From Calditrichota bacterium (GTDB lineage: Bacteria > Calditrichota > Calditrichia > Calditrichales > J004), in NCBI GenBank assembly GCA_013112635.1, contig JABFGF010000013.1:1-64000 (forward strand): a stretch of 64,000 bases of DNA. The letters run 5' to 3'. Under the pieces are notes generated by a model, which made no database searches, had not been told where the DNA came from, and was given only the letters and a program-made list of their open reading frames with translations. Position numbers and translations under genes: made by a program. The first letter of the stretch is position 1, and each line of letters begins with the position of its first letter. Shown one piece after another: positions 52,924-63,289 of this stretch.

Positions 52924-53319
52924 TTACTTTTTCTTTTTAAAATTAAGACTTTCAGAGTTAATACAATACCTTAATCCAGAAGGTTGTGGGCCATCAGGAA
53001 AAACATGCCCCAAATGCCCACCGCATTTATTACACATAACCTCAACGCGCTGCATCCCATGACTTGAATCAGCACTTTCTTCAGTTGATTGTTCTGAAAA
53101 AGGTTTATAAAAACTTGGCCAACCACTTCCTGAGTCAAACTTGGTTTCGGATTGAAACAACTCGTTGCCACAACCTGCGCAGACATACATACCCTGGATT
53201 TTGTTATCAACATAATCACCACTGAATGGGCGTTCTGTTCCTTTCTCGCGCAAAATACGATATTGCTCTTCTGTAAGACTTTCGCGCCATTCTTCTTCTG
53301 TTTTTTTTATTTTTGCCAT
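52924..53319 (-). CDS. msrB: Peptide-methionine (R)-S-oxide reductase
   Basis: A 131-aa enzyme from the ATG at 53319 (GGAG 8 bases upstream) that repairs oxidised methionine. Key elements: [18 protein letters not shown], two zinc CxxC pairs (CAGC and CNKC), [10 protein letters not shown] and catalytic Cys in [10 protein letters not shown]. Length is typical of stand-alone MsrB. Monocistronic and divergent from the phosphoesterase gene. Confidence 0.95.
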   Translation of the reverse strand: MAKIKKTEEEWRESLTEEQYRILREKGTERPFSGDYVDNKIQGMYVCAGCGNELFQSETKFDSGSGWPSFYKPFSEQSTEESADSSHGMQRVEVMCNKCGGHLGHVFPDGPQPSGLRYCINSESLNFKKKK

Positions 53320-53398
53320 TGGTATTCTCCATAAATATGACAAGTGAGTAAGGTCGAATAATTTACTTGATCATAATGAGTTTAACCTCTTAGATCAA

Positions 53399-53427
53399 TT
53401 GATTATTTGCTAATTCTTTAATATAAT
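53399..53427 (+). promoter_or_regulatory. Promoter of the SbcD-like gene
   Basis: TTGATT (53399-53404), 17 bases, TATAAT (53422-53427). A good sigma-70 match about 28 bases before the ATG at 53455. Confidence 0.65.
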
Positions 53428-53454
53428 ACAGGTGTACAATTAAACACCAATATT

Positions 53455-54486
53455 ATGCAATCTTTAAAAACATTAAAAATTCTCTTTTTTGCAGACACTC
53501 ATTTGGGTTTCGACTACCCTGTTCGCCCGAAAATAAAAAGACGGCGACGCGGATATGATTTTTTTGATAATTATTCCAGAATCCTAAAATATGCTTCATT
53601 AAGCAAACCTGATCTGATTATCCACGGAGGAGATTTTTTCTTCCGCAGTAAAGTGCCATCTAAAGTTGTAGATCTTGCCTACCAGCCTCTTTATGATTTT
53701 GCATGTTCCAACGCAATTCCAATTTATATAATCCCGGGAAACCACGAACGCTCTGTTTTACCGCAGTCAAAATTATTAAACCACCCGCTTATCAATATTT
53801 TTGATAAACCCAAAACCTATAAGCTTGAAATCCGCGACACGAAAATTCAGCTGAGCGGTTTTCCTTTTGTTCGGAAAATAGGTGAATGTTTTGGCGAAGT
53901 TTTAAAAAATTGTGCCTGGGAAAATCATAATTCAGGATTAAAACTTTTATGCATGCACCAGGCTATTGAAGGCGCCCAAGTCGGTCCTTCGGATTATACT
54001 TTCAAAATTGGCAGAGATGTAATTTCAAAAAAGGATTTACCAAAAAACGCCACAGCCGTTTTATCAGGACACATTCATCGCCGGCAAATTTTATATAAAA
54101 ACGATATTCCGGTTATTTATCCGGGCTCCATCGAGCGCACATCATTTGCTGAGAAAAATGAAACAAAAGGATTTTATGAAATTCATTTTTCTCAAAACAA
54201 ACTGCAAAACTGGTTTATTGATAAATATCATTTTTTGAGATTGCCATCACGCCCAATGAGTGATATTTTTCTTTCCCCGGAAAACAATCCGCAAAATTTA
54301 GAAGCTGCAATTCGGGCAAATATTAACTATCTTCCTCAGAATTCAATTATCCGTTTTAGAAGTAAAGTTATACCTGGCAGGGAGTTTAAAACTCTTTTTA
54401 CCAGCACTTTTATCCGAAGTCTTTTGCCCGCTACTTTTAATTTTCAGTTTGGACGTGAATTTTACCCTGCCACAAGTTCAAAGTAA
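53455..54486 (+). CDS. SbcD/Mre11-like metallophosphoesterase
   Basis: A 343-aa calcineurin-type phosphoesterase. All metal motifs are present: FADTHLG (D-x-H), IIHGGDFFF (GD), IIPGNHERS (GNH), CMHQA and LSGHIHRRQ (GH-x-H). The order and the YxxFDxY region match SbcD/YhaO-type DNA exonucleases. No SbcC-like ATPase is next to it, so it may act with an unlinked partner. Confidence 0.85.
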   Translation: MQSLKTLKILFFADTHLGFDYPVRPKIKRRRRGYDFFDNYSRILKYASLSKPDLIIHGGDFFFRSKVPSKVVDLAYQPLYDFACSNAIPIYIIPGNHERSVLPQSKLLNHPLINIFDKPKTYKLEIRDTKIQLSGFPFVRKIGECFGEVLKNCAWENHNSGLKLLCMHQAIEGAQVGPSDYTFKIGRDVISKKDLPKNATAVLSGHIHRRQILYKNDIPVIYPGSIERTSFAEKNETKGFYEIHFSQNKLQNWFIDKYHFLRLPSRPMSDIFLSPENNPQNLEAAIRANINYLPQNSIIRFRSKVIPGREFKTLFTSTFIRSLLPATFNFQFGREFYPATSSK

Positions 54487-54594
54487 TTCACTTTTGAAGT
54501 GCAGCCTTTCTACTGGATATAAATCTATAAAAGCCTTATAATGAAAAATATCGACTTAACGTTTTTTATTTCTTGCCGAATTAAAAATATCCTT

Positions 54595-54640
54595 TCCAAA
54601 GGCTGGCAAACTTCAGCCGTGAATATACATTTCCTTTGGA
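54595..54640. other. Nested inverted repeat in a 5' leader
   Basis: TCCAAAGG (54595-54602) pairs with CCTTTGGA (54633-54640); inside, GGCTG and CAGCC can form a smaller stem. It lies 40-90 bases before the next gene's ATG. It might be a leader structure. The motif matches no riboswitch I know. Confidence 0.35.
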
Positions 54641-54681
54641 TTCTCTTTTAAACGGCAGCAATTTTTGAAAAGCGAGGCCCA

Positions 54682-55398
54682 ATGTCCGAATCTGATACGA
54701 TCTTTTATAAATACCTGTTTATGTTTACCGATGGTCAAAAGGAAACATTTGAAATAACCCTTGACCAGAAAACACTCAAGTTTATCCCAAAAGAAGAATT
54801 GGAGCCGGCTCCGTGGACAAAACTTGAAGAAAACCAGTGTAAAAATTGTCCATTAAACAAAGAAGATTATCCGGATTGCCCGCTAGCACTAAACTTATCT
54901 AACGTGGTGCCACGCTTTTCCAGCCTACATTCTTACGACAATGTTCATGTGATGATTGAAACCAAAGAACGCACCTATTCAAAAAATACATCTTTGCAAC
55001 AGGCTCTAAGCGCTATGTTGGGGATTTTTATGGTGACCAGCGATTGTCCGATAATGTCCAGCCTAAAACCAATGGTTCGTTTTCACCTGCCGTTTGCATC
55101 CGTAGAAGAAACAGTTTTCCGTTCTGTGGCAACGTATCTTCTTGGCCAATATTTTAAATATAAAAACGGAGAAGAAGCGGATTGGAACCTGAAAAATCTT
55201 ATGGGAAACTATTCTGATATCCAATTACTAAACCAGGGCATGGCAACAAGAATGCGCGCCGTAGTTGATAAAGATGCTAATTTAAATGCGCTTGTGGTTT
55301 TGGATGTTTTTGCTAAAGAACTTCCTTTTTCCATACAAAAGAGCCTGGAAAACTTAGAATACCTTTTTATGGGTGATGAGCCACCAAAACTTTTATGA
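54682..55398 (+). CDS. Hypothetical protein with a Cys cluster
   Basis: A 238-aa soluble protein I cannot name with certainty. It has a cysteine cluster near residues 54-71 (CKNCPLNKEDYPDCPLAL) that could bind a metal, followed by a helical body (AGTRMRAV-like phrases, LNALVVLDVFAKELPF). GCGAGG precedes the ATG. No clear partner: phosphoesterase upstream, queC convergent downstream. Treat the cytoplasmic location as inference. Confidence 0.6.
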   Translation: MSESDTIFYKYLFMFTDGQKETFEITLDQKTLKFIPKEELEPAPWTKLEENQCKNCPLNKEDYPDCPLALNLSNVVPRFSSLHSYDNVHVMIETKERTYSKNTSLQQALSAMLGIFMVTSDCPIMSSLKPMVRFHLPFASVEETVFRSVATYLLGQYFKYKNGEEADWNLKNLMGNYSDIQLLNQGMATRMRAVVDKDANLNALVVLDVFAKELPFSIQKSLENLEYLFMGDEPPKLL

Positions 55399-55465
55399 TT
55401 GTAATATTTTAAGATTGAATTAATGAAAGATCAAAATCGTATTTTGTTTATCGATTATACAATCT

Positions 55466-56152
55466 TCAATAATTCGGTCTAATTTCATACTCGATAGGAT
55501 CATCATAACCTGCTGTTTGAAAACCACGTAAACGAAGTGCACAACTGTCACAAATCCCGCAAGCCAAATCCAAACTTTTATAACAAGACCAGGAAAGCTT
55601 TAAAGGTGCATTTAGTTCGATCCCTTTTTTTATTATCTCACTTTTTTGCAGCTTAATAAGAGGAGTTTCAATTGTTATTTTTGTATCCGGTTTTGTTCCG
55701 ATTGAAATAACTTTATTAAAAGCTTCATAAAAATCTGCCCGGCAGTCGGGATAACCGGATGAATCTTCTTCCACAGCCCCGATAAATATTTTCGAAGCGC
55801 CAATCACCTCTGCATAACTTGTGGCAATAGCCAAAATATTTGCATTTCTAAAAGGCACATAACTGCTGGGAATTTCTTCATTCTCAAGATCGGCGTCACT
55901 CACAGGAATAGAATCATCTGTCAAGCTGCTTCCACCTATCTCATTGAAAAACCGAGCATCTACAACCAGCCGTTTTTGCACTTTGTAAAAATCAGCAATA
56001 TCGTTAAAAGCCTTTAGCTCGCGTGATTCAGTCTTTTGTCCATAGTTAAGGTGCAAAAAAGCCAGCTCATATTTCAAAGATGCTATCGCTGCAGAAACGC
56101 AACTATCCATCCCGCCTGATACGAGAACAACTGCAAGTTCTTTTCTATTCAT
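55466..56152 (-). CDS. queC: 7-cyano-7-deazaguanine (preQ0) synthase QueC
   Basis: A 228-aa ATP-dependent enzyme that turns 7-carboxy-7-deazaguanine into preQ0. It has the PP-loop [14 protein letters not shown] at the start and the zinc cysteines in [19 protein letters not shown] start at the ATG at 56152, whose ATGAATAG overlaps the queF stop; the TTG four codons earlier is possible. Last gene of queD-queE-queF-queC. Confidence 0.95.
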   Translation of the reverse strand: MNRKELAVVLVSGGMDSCVSAAIASLKYELAFLHLNYGQKTESRELKAFNDIADFYKVQKRLVVDARFFNEIGGSSLTDDSIPVSDADLENEEIPSSYVPFRNANILAIATSYAEVIGASKIFIGAVEEDSSGYPDCRADFYEAFNKVISIGTKPDTKITIETPLIKLQKSEIIKKGIELNAPLKLSWSCYKSLDLACGICDSCALRLRGFQTAGYDDPIEYEIRPNY

Positions 56153-56507
56153 TTTCGTTTTCAATCAATCCATCTTCGTCATATTCAACCACGATAGTAG
56201 AATTCATACCACCACGGGTACTAAATTCCCCGGTAACCGACATATATCGTGGTTTACAAGCCCCAACCAATTCATCCAAAATTTGATTAATTATAGCCTC
56301 ATAAAAAATGCCTTTATCACGAAAAGCCAAAAAATAATATTTTAATGATTTTAGCTCGAGACAAAGTTTATTAGGCACATATTCGATGGTGATTACACCA
56401 AAATCTGGCAAACCCGTTTTTGGACAAACCGAGGTAAATTCTTCATTAACATGGGTAATGTAATAGTCACGGTCCGGGTATTTATTATCAAAAACTTCTA
56501 TTTCCAA
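56145..56507 (-). CDS. queF: NADPH-dependent preQ0 reductase QueF
   Basis: A 120-aa type I (unimodular) QueF that reduces the preQ0 nitrile to preQ1 amine. The catalytic Cys lies in [13 protein letters not shown] and the family motif in [15 protein letters not shown]; Asp of GLPDFG is the proton donor. Overlaps queC by 8 bases. AAGGAG precedes the ATG. Its presence means the cell makes preQ1 for queuosine tRNA rather than stopping at preQ0. Confidence 0.95.
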   Translation of the reverse strand: MEIEVFDNKYPDRDYYITHVNEEFTSVCPKTGLPDFGVITIEYVPNKLCLELKSLKYYFLAFRDKGIFYEAIINQILDELVGACKPRYMSVTGEFSTRGGMNSTIVVEYDEDGLIENENE

Positions 56508-56578
56508 AATAACTCCTTGATGTTATGATTTTTATTTTTCATTCTATATTTTTATATCCATGCAAATATGTGGATAAT

Positions 56579-57244
56579 TTAAACTCCCCTTTTGTCAGGT
56601 TGCCAAATATATTTATGCATTTGTAACTGCATTCGCACGCCAAGATCATCACGCAAAATCCATCCGGCCAATTCCTCTAAATCTATCTTTCCAAAAACAG
56701 GGGAAACCAACAAAGGGCATTTTTCCTTTAAACCATTTTTCAAGATTATCTCACACGCAAACTGATAGTCTTTTTCAGAACCAACGACAAATTTAATCTG
56801 ATCATTTTCACTTATAAAATCGATATTTTGCCAATAATTTTTTTCTGACTCTCCGCTATCGGGACACTTGATATCAACAATACGCCTGACACGCTTATCC
56901 ACACGACTAATATCCATATGTCCCCCGGTTTCCAACATAACATCAAAACCGTCATCACATAAGCGTTTCATAAAAGCATACACATTTTCCTGAAGCAAAG
57001 GTTCGCCACCGGTGACCTCAACCAGCTTACAATTATACTTTTTTACTTCTTTGATTATGTCATCAAAATCGCGCCAATCGCCTTCATGAAATGCATATTC
57101 TGTATCACAATAAGTACAGCGTAAATTACAATATGTCAGCCTTACAAAGACACAAGGAAGCCCGGCATAAGTTGATTCACCCTGGATGCTGTAAAAAATT
57201 TCATTTATTCGAAGCTTTCCTTCTTTGTTGCTAATTGTTTTCAA
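56579..57244 (-). CDS. queE: 7-carboxy-7-deazaguanine synthase QueE
   Basis: A 221-aa radical-SAM enzyme that builds 7-carboxy-7-deazaguanine from 6-carboxytetrahydropterin. The cluster motif is CNLRCTYCDTEY (Cx3Cx2C), with SIQGESTYAG before it and VEVTGGEPLLQ after. It starts at a TTG (57244) inside the end of queD (14-base overlap), since no other in-frame start precedes the conserved N-terminus. Confidence 0.94.
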   Translation of the reverse strand: MKTISNKEGKLRINEIFYSIQGESTYAGLPCVFVRLTYCNLRCTYCDTEYAFHEGDWRDFDDIIKEVKKYNCKLVEVTGGEPLLQENVYAFMKRLCDDGFDVMLETGGHMDISRVDKRVRRIVDIKCPDSGESEKNYWQNIDFISENDQIKFVVGSEKDYQFACEIILKNGLKEKCPLLVSPVFGKIDLEELAGWILRDDLGVRMQLQMHKYIWQPDKRGV

Positions 57245-57602
57245 AATATTCCACCAGGTAATCTTCCGTTTCCCAGATAGTAATTTTTTCCAAAGTTACA
57301 TTTTCGGGAAGAAGCTTTTTTATTTCTTCAAAAAAATAACGGGAAATATTTTCTGCCGTTGGATTTATTTTATCAAATGGAGCGAAGTCATTAAAATTAT
57401 TATGATCAAAAGGACCGGCCACCTTCCATAAAATATCATCCAGATCTTTAAAATCTATTGCCAGGCCAACACTATCCAAAGTATCGGAAAGCACATCTAT
57501 TTTAACGTTCCAGTTATGGCCATGCAGCCTGGAACAGGGTCCTTCATAATCGCGCAAAATGTGGGCTGCTGAAATCATTTTCTTGCTTGATAATCTAAAC
57601 AT
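57231..57602 (-). CDS. queD: 6-carboxytetrahydropterin synthase QueD
   Basis: A 123-aa enzyme of the PTPS family converting dihydroneopterin triphosphate to 6-carboxytetrahydropterin. Zinc His residues are in ISAAHIL and RLHGHNW, the catalytic Cys in PCSRLHGH, and the Glu in WETEDYLVEYF. First gene of the que operon, with a promoter upstream. GTP cyclohydrolase (folE) is not in the window. Confidence 0.94.
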   Translation of the reverse strand: MFRLSSKKMISAAHILRDYEGPCSRLHGHNWNVKIDVLSDTLDSVGLAIDFKDLDDILWKVAGPFDHNNFNDFAPFDKINPTAENISRYFFEEIKKLLPENVTLEKITIWETEDYLVEYFENN

Positions 57603-57658
57603 CTGTTTTTAATCCAAAATAAAATTCATAGTAAAGTTGATTTATTTTTAAGGCGGGA

Positions 57659-57687
57659 AATATAGCGAAAATACATTGGCTGGGCAA
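57659..57687 (-). promoter_or_regulatory. Promoter of the que operon
   Basis: TTGCCC (57682-57687), 17 bases, TATATT (57659-57664) on the minus strand. The leader between it and queD (about 55 bases) lacks the preQ1 riboswitch signature, so the operon is not evidently preQ1-controlled. Confidence 0.6.
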
Positions 57688-57699
57688 AAATGAATTATG

Positions 57700-58350
57700 T
57701 TATTTTTTATTTACGAGATCATCGATTTGCTTGGAAACCTGTATAAAGTCATCGCAAATATAATCTGCTTCTGAAAGATGCTGATTCTGCAAAGTTGTTT
57801 TCACTGCAATCACCTTGCTGCCGGCTGATTTTGCAGCTCGAATTCCAAGCGGCGCATTTTCTATAACAATACATTGCTGTGGTTTGAACCCCAGTTTATC
57901 TGCACCGCTAATAAACGGCTCCGGGTGAGGCTTTCCATTTTTAACATCATCAATTGTAACAATAGCTTCAAAAAATCCATGAAGATGTTTAGTAATTACT
58001 TTTTCAACACGTTCCCTGTTTCCACCGGTTACCACTGCCATCGGAACTTTTTTATTCTTTAGCTTAACAAGCAAATCCAATAAAAAATCATAAAATTCAA
58101 TTTTAACAGATTTGTAATAATGACGTACTTTTATTTCCAATAACTCAAGTGATTCCTGCTCATCAAGACCATATTTATTACCCAGTGCAGATGCAATTGT
58201 ACCAACACCCTGGCCTTCCATTAAAAAGAATTCTTCCTTTTCAAAGGCAATTCCTTTTTCAGCAAATGCTCTACTCCAGGCATCATAATGTTGATGCATA
58301 CTGTTAATAACAACGCCGTCAAAATCAAATAAAATGCCTTTGTAAATCAT
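57700..58350 (-). CDS. HAD-family phosphatase/phosphomutase
   Basis: A 216-aa HAD hydrolase with motif I DFDGVVINS (nucleophile Asp), motif II AVVTGGNRERV, Lys in the KNGKPHPEPF segment and IVIENAPLGIRAAKSAG. The cap is the helical type seen in beta-phosphoglucomutases and phosphoglycolate phosphatases. Motif I has DFDGVVINS, close to beta-PGM (DLDGVI). Substrate not resolved. Confidence 0.88.
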   Translation of the reverse strand: MIYKGILFDFDGVVINSMHQHYDAWSRAFAEKGIAFEKEEFFLMEGQGVGTIASALGNKYGLDEQESLELLEIKVRHYYKSVKIEFYDFLLDLLVKLKNKKVPMAVVTGGNRERVEKVITKHLHGFFEAIVTIDDVKNGKPHPEPFISGADKLGFKPQQCIVIENAPLGIRAAKSAGSKVIAVKTTLQNQHLSEADYICDDFIQVSKQIDDLVNKK

Positions 58351-58482
58351 GAATTCATGTTCCCATATTTATTATAAAGTGAAATTTAAAAAGTAAATAG
58401 GCCAACCGAATCAGTAAAATCCTTTTTGGATATTTAATCCAGATGTCAAGTAGTGGTGGCAATCAATAGGTTAGATTTTTAG

Positions 58483-59454
58483 TTAAACTAATTCTTCCTG
58501 TTTGTTAAACACAATAATGCGGTCCCGCCCGGTTTCCTTGGCCTGGTATAAAGATTCGTCTGTTTGCTCAACTAAATTTTCAATTGATTTAGAATTGTCG
58601 GAGGAACAAACACCCGCACTAATTGTAACTTTAATAGGTTCGCTTTCTCCAATTTCAAAATCTGTATTACGGATAATTTCAAGTAGTCTAATTACGTACA
58701 ATTCCATTTCCTGCAGTGTAGTTGCAGAAGAAAGTATTGCAAATTCTTCCCCGCCGTAACGAAAAGCAAAGTCAATCCCGGTCCTTTGGTTTGAGTTCAT
58801 AATTTCGCCGACAGTTCTTAAGACAGCGTCTCCTGCGTTATGACCATAAGTATCATTAATTTTTTTAAAGAAATCCAAGTCCAACAAAGCCATACAAAAA
58901 GAAACATCTTTTTTTATACTATTTTCCCAAAACCTTTTCAAAACCGAATTAAAGGAGCGTCTGTTCAATAATTTTGTTAAAGAATCTGATGTCGCTTGCT
59001 CGCGGAATTTTTCGTTTTGTGATAGTAAATCTTCTGCGACTTCTGTTAAAACATCAAATTTTTCAAATGGCTTGTTAAGTTTGTTAAATCTGCGGGGAAT
59101 TTTTCGGATAAAGATTGCCAGTTCTTTTTCATCTATAGGATAAGACAGAAGATAATCAATATGAGCGCGGTTTATTGCCTTTTTTAATATTTGCTGATCG
59201 AGAGGTTTTGTAAAAACTACACGCTGTGTAATGGAGTTAAACTCCATCATTGAGCGCATAAAATTAATTGCACTCAAATCTTTATTGTCTATGGCACCAA
59301 ATACTGCAATAATTTCTTTATTGAAAATCTCACTTCTTACTTCAGTAAAAAAACGACCTTCAATAATTTTATACTCTTTTCCCAGATAATTTTTAAGAAT
59401 GTCTAAATCAAAATCAGAATTGTGAATTACTATATATTTTTCGTTATAGCTCAT
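58483..59454 (-). CDS. Diguanylate cyclase with receiver-like N-terminus
   Basis: A 323-aa protein. Residues 1-125 look like a degenerate receiver (AVFGAIDNKDLSAIN, VVFTKPLDQQIL; the Lys pattern recurs but the phospho-acceptor Asp is not obvious). From about 155 there is a GGDEF domain with active-site RYGGEEFAIL, so it probably makes cyclic di-GMP from GTP. The inhibitory I-site RxxD is altered (T-G-I-D), suggesting weak product inhibition. A stand-alone gene. Confidence 0.87.
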   Translation of the reverse strand: MSYNEKYIVIHNSDFDLDILKNYLGKEYKIIEGRFFTEVRSEIFNKEIIAVFGAIDNKDLSAINFMRSMMEFNSITQRVVFTKPLDQQILKKAINRAHIDYLLSYPIDEKELAIFIRKIPRRFNKLNKPFEKFDVLTEVAEDLLSQNEKFREQATSDSLTKLLNRRSFNSVLKRFWENSIKKDVSFCMALLDLDFFKKINDTYGHNAGDAVLRTVGEIMNSNQRTGIDFAFRYGGEEFAILSSATTLQEMELYVIRLLEIIRNTDFEIGESEPIKVTISAGVCSSDNSKSIENLVEQTDESLYQAKETGRDRIIVFNKQEELV

Positions 59455-59541
59455 TTAAATTAAACTCATTAAAAAGTGATATTTTAAGTTTTGTATATTC
59501 CATTTTTCGGAAGTAAAAACTCACTTCTTTAATTAAGCGCC

Positions 59542-61161
<1,620 letters not shown>

Positions 61162-61189
61162 TTAGTACAAACCCCAACTGCACTAATCT

Positions 61190-61936
61190 TTAAATCATTT
61201 TATGTGCGATTTCATTTACTTTTTTTAAATCTTCTGCCGTATCAACGCCAATTGAATCATAATCCGTTAGTAAAGTATAAATTTTGAAGCCATTTTCCAG
61301 AAACCTTAATTGCTCAAGCTTTTCAACTTTTTCCAGATTACTCTCTTTTAATTTAACTAATTTCTGCAGATATGATTTACGATAGACGTAAATACCAATA
61401 TGCTTATAAAAAGTATTATTTAAAAGCCATTTTTGTGTATTGTTTTCTTCGCGAACAAAAGGAATTGCAGACCTAGAAAAAAGAAGTGCAAAACCCGTAA
61501 TATCCCGTACAACTTTGACAACATTTGGGTTTAGTAAATCATGAGTTTTTTCAATTTTGCAAACAGGTGTTGCGATATTTATCCGATCATCACTAAAAGC
61601 TGAAACCAGGTCATCTAATAGTTTAGGTGAAACAAATGGTTCATCACCCTGCAAGTTAATAATTATTTCGGCCTCTTCATTTTTAATTGCCGCATAAACA
61701 CGATCCGTGCCAGAGGGCAAATCAGGATCGGTCATTCTCGCTTCACCGGAAAATGATTCAACTGCAGACTTAATTTTCTCATGATCGGTGGCAACTATTA
61801 TCTTGTCAATTGTTTTTGCTTTTGAGGCTTGTTCATAAACCCATTGAACCATGGGTTTTCCGGCAATTGGTGCCAGAGACTTTCCCGGTAGCCTGTTTGA
61901 GGCATATCGTGAGGGAATAACACAAATTGTTTTCAC
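61190..61936 (-). CDS. kdsB: 3-deoxy-manno-octulosonate cytidylyltransferase
   Basis: A 248-aa enzyme activating KDO with CTP to CMP-KDO for lipid A inner core. The motifs IPSRYASNRLPGKSLAPI and NLQGDEPFVSPKLLDDL are the KdsB family hallmarks. It begins at a GTG overlapping the gatC stop (GTGA). This indicates a KDO-bearing outer membrane. Confidence 0.95.
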   Translation of the reverse strand: MKTICVIPSRYASNRLPGKSLAPIAGKPMVQWVYEQASKAKTIDKIIVATDHEKIKSAVESFSGEARMTDPDLPSGTDRVYAAIKNEEAEIIINLQGDEPFVSPKLLDDLVSAFSDDRINIATPVCKIEKTHDLLNPNVVKVVRDITGFALLFSRSAIPFVREENNTQKWLLNNTFYKHIGIYVYRKSYLQKLVKLKESNLEKVEKLEQLRFLENGFKIYTLLTDYDSIGVDTAEDLKKVNEIAHKMI

Positions 61937-62223
61937 CGGGTAACTACCTTTGGTACTCTGAAAAATTCATCGTTTTTTTGAGGGGCATTTTTCAATGCTT
62001 CTTGCTGTGGCAAAGATTCTTTCTTTTCATCATCACGCATCACATTTAACAAATCCATACTATGCGATAATGGTTCAATACCTGTTGTATCAATTTCATT
62101 TAGCTTTTCAACATATTTTAGGATTTGATTTACCTGACCCAGGAATTTTTCTTTCTCACCCTGTTTTAAATTCAATCGGGCTAGGTGGGCAATTTTATCA
62201 AGATCCTCTAAATTTACAGACAT
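61933..62223 (-). CDS. gatC: Asp-tRNA(Asn)/Glu-tRNA(Gln) amidotransferase subunit C
   Basis: A 96-aa small subunit of GatCAB. The family pattern is visible: IAHLARLNLKQGEKEKF, QILKYVEKLNEIDTTGIEPLSH and LKNAPQKNDEFFRVPKVV. It stabilises GatA in the indirect route to Gln-tRNA(Gln) or Asn-tRNA(Asn). gatA and gatB are not beside it, so the operon is split here. Overlaps kdsB by 4 bases. Confidence 0.94.
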   Translation of the reverse strand: MSVNLEDLDKIAHLARLNLKQGEKEKFLGQVNQILKYVEKLNEIDTTGIEPLSHSMDLLNVMRDDEKKESLPQQEALKNAPQKNDEFFRVPKVVTR

Positions 62224-62233
62224 TTATTCTCCA

Positions 62234-63232
62234 TTATTCTTTTTCAAAGATTGATTCATCAAAATTTTCTGATAGTTTTTCCACTAAATTTAAAACACTT
62301 TTTGCTTCAGCCCCTTCTAGCCGAAATGGTTGCCAGTAATTCACCTGAATTGGGATAATCGAAGCCTCAACGTCATTACCAGAAATATTTATCTCCAATA
62401 TTGCCGTTTTATAACTTTTCCTGGAATTTCCCCCAAAAATGAAATTTCCAAGCGAATAAGCTATTATTTTACCTTTATATTTCTCAATTCCCTGCAACAC
62501 ATGTGGATGATGTCCTACAATAATATCAGCCCCATAACCAATAACCGTGTGTGCAAATTGTATTTGATCTTTACCCGGATATTCTGCTTTTTCTCTTCCC
62601 CAGTGGAAATTAACAATAACAAAATCAACTTGACTTCTAAAACGGCCAATACTCTCTTTAATAATATTTAACCTTCGCATGGCTGTCCCGGCAGAATCCT
62701 CGGTAGCCGGATAAGAGTCGCTATGTTTATGTGTTCCGTAAAAGGCATAATATGCAATTTTTTTGCCCTTAATATAAAAAATTACAGGGTGCTGTGCTTC
62801 ATAAATATTTCTACCCGCACCAACATATTGAATATTATTCTCCACTAATTTTAAGATCGTGTCATGCAATCCTTCTGCACCATAATCATAAATGTGATTA
62901 TTGGCTATAGTAACAATATCAATTCCACCATCTACTAATATTTTAGCATAATTTGGCTTTGCACGAAAGTTAAATGCTTTCTCAACTTTTTTTCCTCTTG
63001 CCGTTAAGGGATTTTCAAGATTAATCATGGAAATATCAGCTTCCGAGAACCACTTTAATTTTTTAAATGCATATCCAGTGCTGTCTTTAACATGGCGTTC
63101 AAAATGGTTTGAGAGGGTTACATCGCCGGTAAAATAAAGCTGAATCGAGGTTGAATCTACCTTAGCAAATAAAGGAGAAACTAAGAACGTGAGAGATATA
63201 AGTGTATTTAAATTCATTTTTATAAACATCAC
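62234..63232 (-). CDS. CapA-family protein (PGA-synthesis-like metallophosphoesterase)
   Basis: A 332-aa exported protein (signal about 1-23, ISLTFLVSPLFA) with the CapA/PgsA pattern: LYFTGDVTLSNHF, VTIANNHIYDYGAEGL, NFHWGREKAEYPG and ADIIVGHHPHVLQG, metal-binding as in calcineurin-like phosphatases. CapA proteins occur in poly-gamma-glutamate or other capsule systems, and also as lone enzymes like this one. Role unknown. 10 bases before gatC, so probably co-transcribed. Confidence 0.88.
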   Translation of the reverse strand: MMFIKMNLNTLISLTFLVSPLFAKVDSTSIQLYFTGDVTLSNHFERHVKDSTGYAFKKLKWFSEADISMINLENPLTARGKKVEKAFNFRAKPNYAKILVDGGIDIVTIANNHIYDYGAEGLHDTILKLVENNIQYVGAGRNIYEAQHPVIFYIKGKKIAYYAFYGTHKHSDSYPATEDSAGTAMRRLNIIKESIGRFRSQVDFVIVNFHWGREKAEYPGKDQIQFAHTVIGYGADIIVGHHPHVLQGIEKYKGKIIAYSLGNFIFGGNSRKSYKTAILEINISGNDVEASIIPIQVNYWQPFRLEGAEAKSVLNLVEKLSENFDESIFEKE

Positions 63233-63243
63233 TTACCACAAAT

Positions 63244-63269
63244 AAAAAACCCCGCTTTTAGCGGGGTCA
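63244..63269 (-). terminator. Rho-independent terminator of the M23 gene
   Basis: Minus-strand hairpin GACCCCGCTAAAAGCGGGGTT with a T-run after it. It lies just past the M23 peptidase stop and before the CapA-like gene, so the two are separate transcription units. Confidence 0.9.
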
Positions 63270-63289
63270 AAAGTTTTAGCCAATTGTGT

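Noticed and set aside
57603-57700. preQ1 riboswitch before queD
   Set aside because: The leader lacks the known preQ1 aptamer sequence and its pairing; only a promoter is seen.
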